From: Chitinophaga rhizosphaerae
GTDB lineage: Bacteria; Bacteroidota; Bacteroidia; Chitinophagales; Chitinophagaceae
Length of the DNA: 64,000 nt
Direction of reading: 5' to 3'
Assembly (NCBI RefSeq): GCF_003958645.1
Contig: NZ_RXLO01000001.1
Coordinates: 1 to 64,000, forward strand
Made by a program: the position numbers and the translations under genes. This document shows positions 62,298-64,000 of this stretch, piece after piece. Under the pieces are notes generated by a model. It ran no database searches, was not told where the DNA came from, and worked only from the letters and a program-made list of their open reading frames with translations. Positions within the stretch are counted from its first letter, which is position 1; every line of letters starts with the position of its first letter.

Positions 62298-62338
62298 CGA
62301 TCCCCCGCCGGAATACCCAGCGGGGGATCGTTCTTTAT
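62298..62338. terminator. Bidirectional terminator
   Basis: CGATCCCCCGC (62298-62308) pairs perfectly with GCGGGGGATCG (62320-62330), 11-base loop, with T-rich sequence on the plus strand and a T run on the minus strand (from CCAAAAAC). It serves both the secreted gene and the converging Dabb gene. Confidence 0.9.
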
Positions 62339-62350
62339 TGTCCGGGCAAG

Positions 62351-62758
62351 CTATACTTCCATCGCGTCGTATACGATCACCTTATCCCACAGGTGGCTGC
62401 ATTTCTTGATGAATTCCTGGTGGATGGGGTGGACCTGGTAAGCGGCTTCGCCTTCCACGTTGTCGAAAAACATCAGTTCGGATACGCCCCAGGTAGTGTC
62501 TACCACGCCGCGCGCTTCGGTATTGGCCACGATGCCCACGCGGAGGTCGCGCACGGTGGGGATTTTAGCGAGCGTTTTCAGCCCGGCGATCAGCGCGTCG
62601 CGGTCTTCTTTCGATCCCGGGTTTTTCAGCCAGAAGAATACATGGTGGCACATGGGATATTTTTTGGCAGCGGTTTGTCCCGGCATGGCGGCTGCCGCAG
62701 TTCCGGCACAAATAGCCGCCGCGGTGCCCAGGAATTTGCGCCTGTTCGTTTTGCTCAT
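62351..62758 (-). CDS. Dabb-family protein with a Tat-like signal
   Basis: A 135-residue protein. The N terminus has NRRKFLGTAAAICAGTAAAAM, a twin-arginine signal. The mature part carries the stress-responsive alpha/beta-barrel (Dabb) pattern: KYPMCHHVFFWLKNPGSKEDRDAL, RVGIVANTEARGVVDTTWGVSELMFFDNVEGEAAYQVHPIHQEFI. Such proteins form dimeric barrels and are usually small enzymes or binding proteins. The Tat signal points to export in folded form. It converges on the bidirectional terminator at 62298. Confidence 0.88.
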   Translation of the reverse strand: MSKTNRRKFLGTAAAICAGTAAAAMPGQTAAKKYPMCHHVFFWLKNPGSKEDRDALIAGLKTLAKIPTVRDLRVGIVANTEARGVVDTTWGVSELMFFDNVEGEAAYQVHPIHQEFIKKCSHLWDKVIVYDAMEV

Positions 62759-62931
62759 GGGTTTCTCTTTTGGTTTTAGTTGATGATCCGCTTAAAATAC
62801 GCAACATTCCCCATTTCCGGAAGCCTCCGTGGTGAAATAGGCGTTACTGCCTACGGAAAATGAGCATTGGCACGGATTGGCCGTCGATGGCCGCCGACAT
62901 AGCTTTGCATTTCAATCAAGCCGGAAATTGT

Positions 62932-63528
62932 ATGCTTACCCCCAATCACAAACTCCTACTACGGTGGGCCCTTGTCCCCGCCATGCTCATCATCGCCGTG
63001 GCCTGCGGCAAAAAAGACGACGGAAAGCCCGACGACGGCCCAAACCTCCCCCAATCCAGTGTACCCGCTGAAATGATCGGGCAATACTGGCACGCGGGGT
63101 CGTTCTCCATGACCCAATTCTCCAACTACGACGGCAGCTACGCCGGTCAGGCCTTCGAAATCTCGACGGGCTACAAGTTTGCTGCCGATGGCACCGCGGA
63201 GCAATATTTCTACTGGACCAAAACCACCACCTATTGCCGCGAACAGGTGCTCGGCTACCGGAAAGGCACGGCGGTGTTCGATGCGGAGAAAAAGACCTTC
63301 CGGTTCTATGCCGCTTCGGGCTATTACCGCCGTTATAATTCCTGCGGCGGCAGCCAGTCGCCCGGCTACGGCCAGCGCGTCAACTACGGGCCGGAAGACC
63401 TTCATCCCAAATACGTAGACGAGATGAAGAACTGGCAATTGGTGACGGAAAACGGTAAACGCATCTGGAGGATCCCGTATAGTGATGGCTCGGTAAACGA
63501 CTTCACGAGGGCGGAAGAGCCCCGTTAA
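62932..63528 (+). CDS. Predicted lipoprotein, unknown function
   Basis: 198 residues from the ATG at 62932 (MLTPNHKLLLRWALVPAMLIIAVACGKKD), with the lipobox cysteine at residue 25; the frame also opens at 62860. The mature part has a beta-rich pattern (QYWHAGSFSMTQFSNYDGSYAG, KTFRFYAASGYYRRYNSCGG) and two more cysteines. It resembles small domains found in Bacteroidota lipoproteins of unknown role. A terminator follows. Confidence 0.72.
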   Translation: MLTPNHKLLLRWALVPAMLIIAVACGKKDDGKPDDGPNLPQSSVPAEMIGQYWHAGSFSMTQFSNYDGSYAGQAFEISTGYKFAADGTAEQYFYWTKTTTYCREQVLGYRKGTAVFDAEKKTFRFYAASGYYRRYNSCGGSQSPGYGQRVNYGPEDLHPKYVDEMKNWQLVTENGKRIWRIPYSDGSVNDFTRAEEPR

Positions 63529-63548
63529 CGGGGTGTTGTTACATGGCG

Positions 63549-63590
63549 CCCGCGCTGCCCGGAGGGAACCCCGGGGCGCGGGTATTTTTT
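63549..63590 (+). terminator. Terminator after the lipoprotein
   Basis: CCCGCGC (63549-63555) pairs with GCGCGGG (63576-63582), extended inside by CCCGG/CCGG(G), and is followed by TATTTTTT. Confidence 0.85.
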
Positions 63591-63644
63591 ATGTACAAAC
63601 GGAATCATTCGTATATTGCCGGCCAATTTAAAACCTTAACCCAC

Positions 63645-64000
63645 ATGAGAAAAATCCCTTACCTGTTGATCGGTCTTTGCCTGCTGATAACATTGACTTC
63701 ACGCGCACAAGTCAATTTTCAGGATCCGATTTACCGTTATATAAATGATGGAACCCCGGTGAATGGAGTAAAGATCATTACGAACCTCGATTTTCAGGAC
63801 GGTTCTCAAATGCCCACCCTTATTTTTGAAGGATATTGTTATGGGAAAGTCGCCCCGGTCGGAATTATCCTGAACTGGTATATCTATGGTGGCGCATTTT
63901 ATAGTTATAAAGCTACTTCCTTCGGAAGTTACACGCCGGTTATCAAGCTAGGGAATGAAAACGGCAAGGTAGTTATATACTTTGAGAACAAGGATTACCA
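63645..64000 (+). CDS. Secreted protein, truncated by the window end
   Basis: Starts at ATG 63645 (MRKIPYLLIGLCLLITLTSRAQ), a signal peptide, and stays open to the last base (about 118 codons). The visible part is beta-rich (FQDPIYRYINDGTPVNGVKII, GIILNWYIYGGAFYSYKATSF) with no recognised domain. TATATTGC at 63612-63619, about 25 bases before the start, resembles a -7 element. The rest of the gene is outside the window. Confidence 0.72.
   Translation, partial: MRKIPYLLIGLCLLITLTSRAQVNFQDPIYRYINDGTPVNGVKIITNLDFQDGSQMPTLIFEGYCYGKVAPVGIILNWYIYGGAFYSYKATSFGSYTPVIKLGNENGKVVIYFENKDY

Noticed and set aside
1-64000. CRISPR arrays, insertion sequences, rRNA genes, prophage blocks
   Set aside because: No regularly spaced repeats, transposase-like ORFs with inverted ends, rRNA segments or clustered phage genes were recognised.

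Overview
The window is 64 kb of chromosome from a Bacteroidota bacterium, most likely a member of the Chitinophagaceae (Chitinophaga or a close relative). The evidence is two SusC/SusD outer-membrane pairs, an ECF sigma/FecR pair, a one-protein sensor kinase with a periplasmic propeller, Bacteroidota-type topoisomerase IV genes, DUF4199 and DUF1835 proteins, and promoters of the Bacteroidota type (TTG, about 19 bases, TAnnTTTG). I see no rRNA, CRISPR array, insertion sequence, integrase or phage block. It reads as ordinary chromosome with a few accessory patches.

Layout. 1-2.9 kb: the end of an upstream gene, a MepB-family protein, a tryptophan-rich secreted protein, and an ECF sigma factor overlapping its RskA-type anti-sigma factor. 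2.9-10.6 kb: a cytoplasmic GH31 alpha-glucosidase and a secreted Ycf48-like propeller protein on the minus strand, then a propeller sensor kinase with a NarL-type response regulator. 10.7-18 kb: a surface-signalling uptake locus (ECF sigma, FecR, STN-containing SusC, SusD-like lipoprotein). 18-23.4 kb: a second SusC/SusD pair whose promoter carries a LacI-type operator, followed by two tiny membrane-protein ORFs. 24-30 kb: an operon parE, DUF1835 protein, cupin-like protein, parC. 30-33 kb: two M16 peptidase-family proteins and a lipoprotein. 33.6-38.4 kb: a minus-strand operon starting with a dihydroorotase homologue that has lost most metal ligands, then DUF4199, two glycosyltransferases and a secreted protein. 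38.6-47.8 kb: two nearly identical tRNA-Pro(GGG) genes bracket an SPFH/zinc-ribbon pair, a LytS/LytTR-type two-component system, a von Willebrand A protein, a geranylgeranyl-reductase-like flavoprotein and a receiver-like/SUKH fusion. 48-64 kb: an unknown lipoprotein plus coiled-coil/barrel pair, a flavoprotein dehydrogenase, and many small single-function genes (DUF4242, nucleosidase, thioredoxin-like, TerC, TetR with a metallo-hydrolase and DUF1348, LysR, Dabb), ending in a truncated secreted protein.

How the genes work together. The two SusCD systems and GH31 point to glycan or oligosaccharide use. One SusCD is controlled by sigma/anti-sigma surface signalling, the other probably by a LacI-type repressor encoded elsewhere. 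Two histidine kinase/regulator pairs and the TetR and LysR regulators give further local control, and several regulators have visible palindromic sites next to them. All family calls come from reading the sequence; no database search was run.
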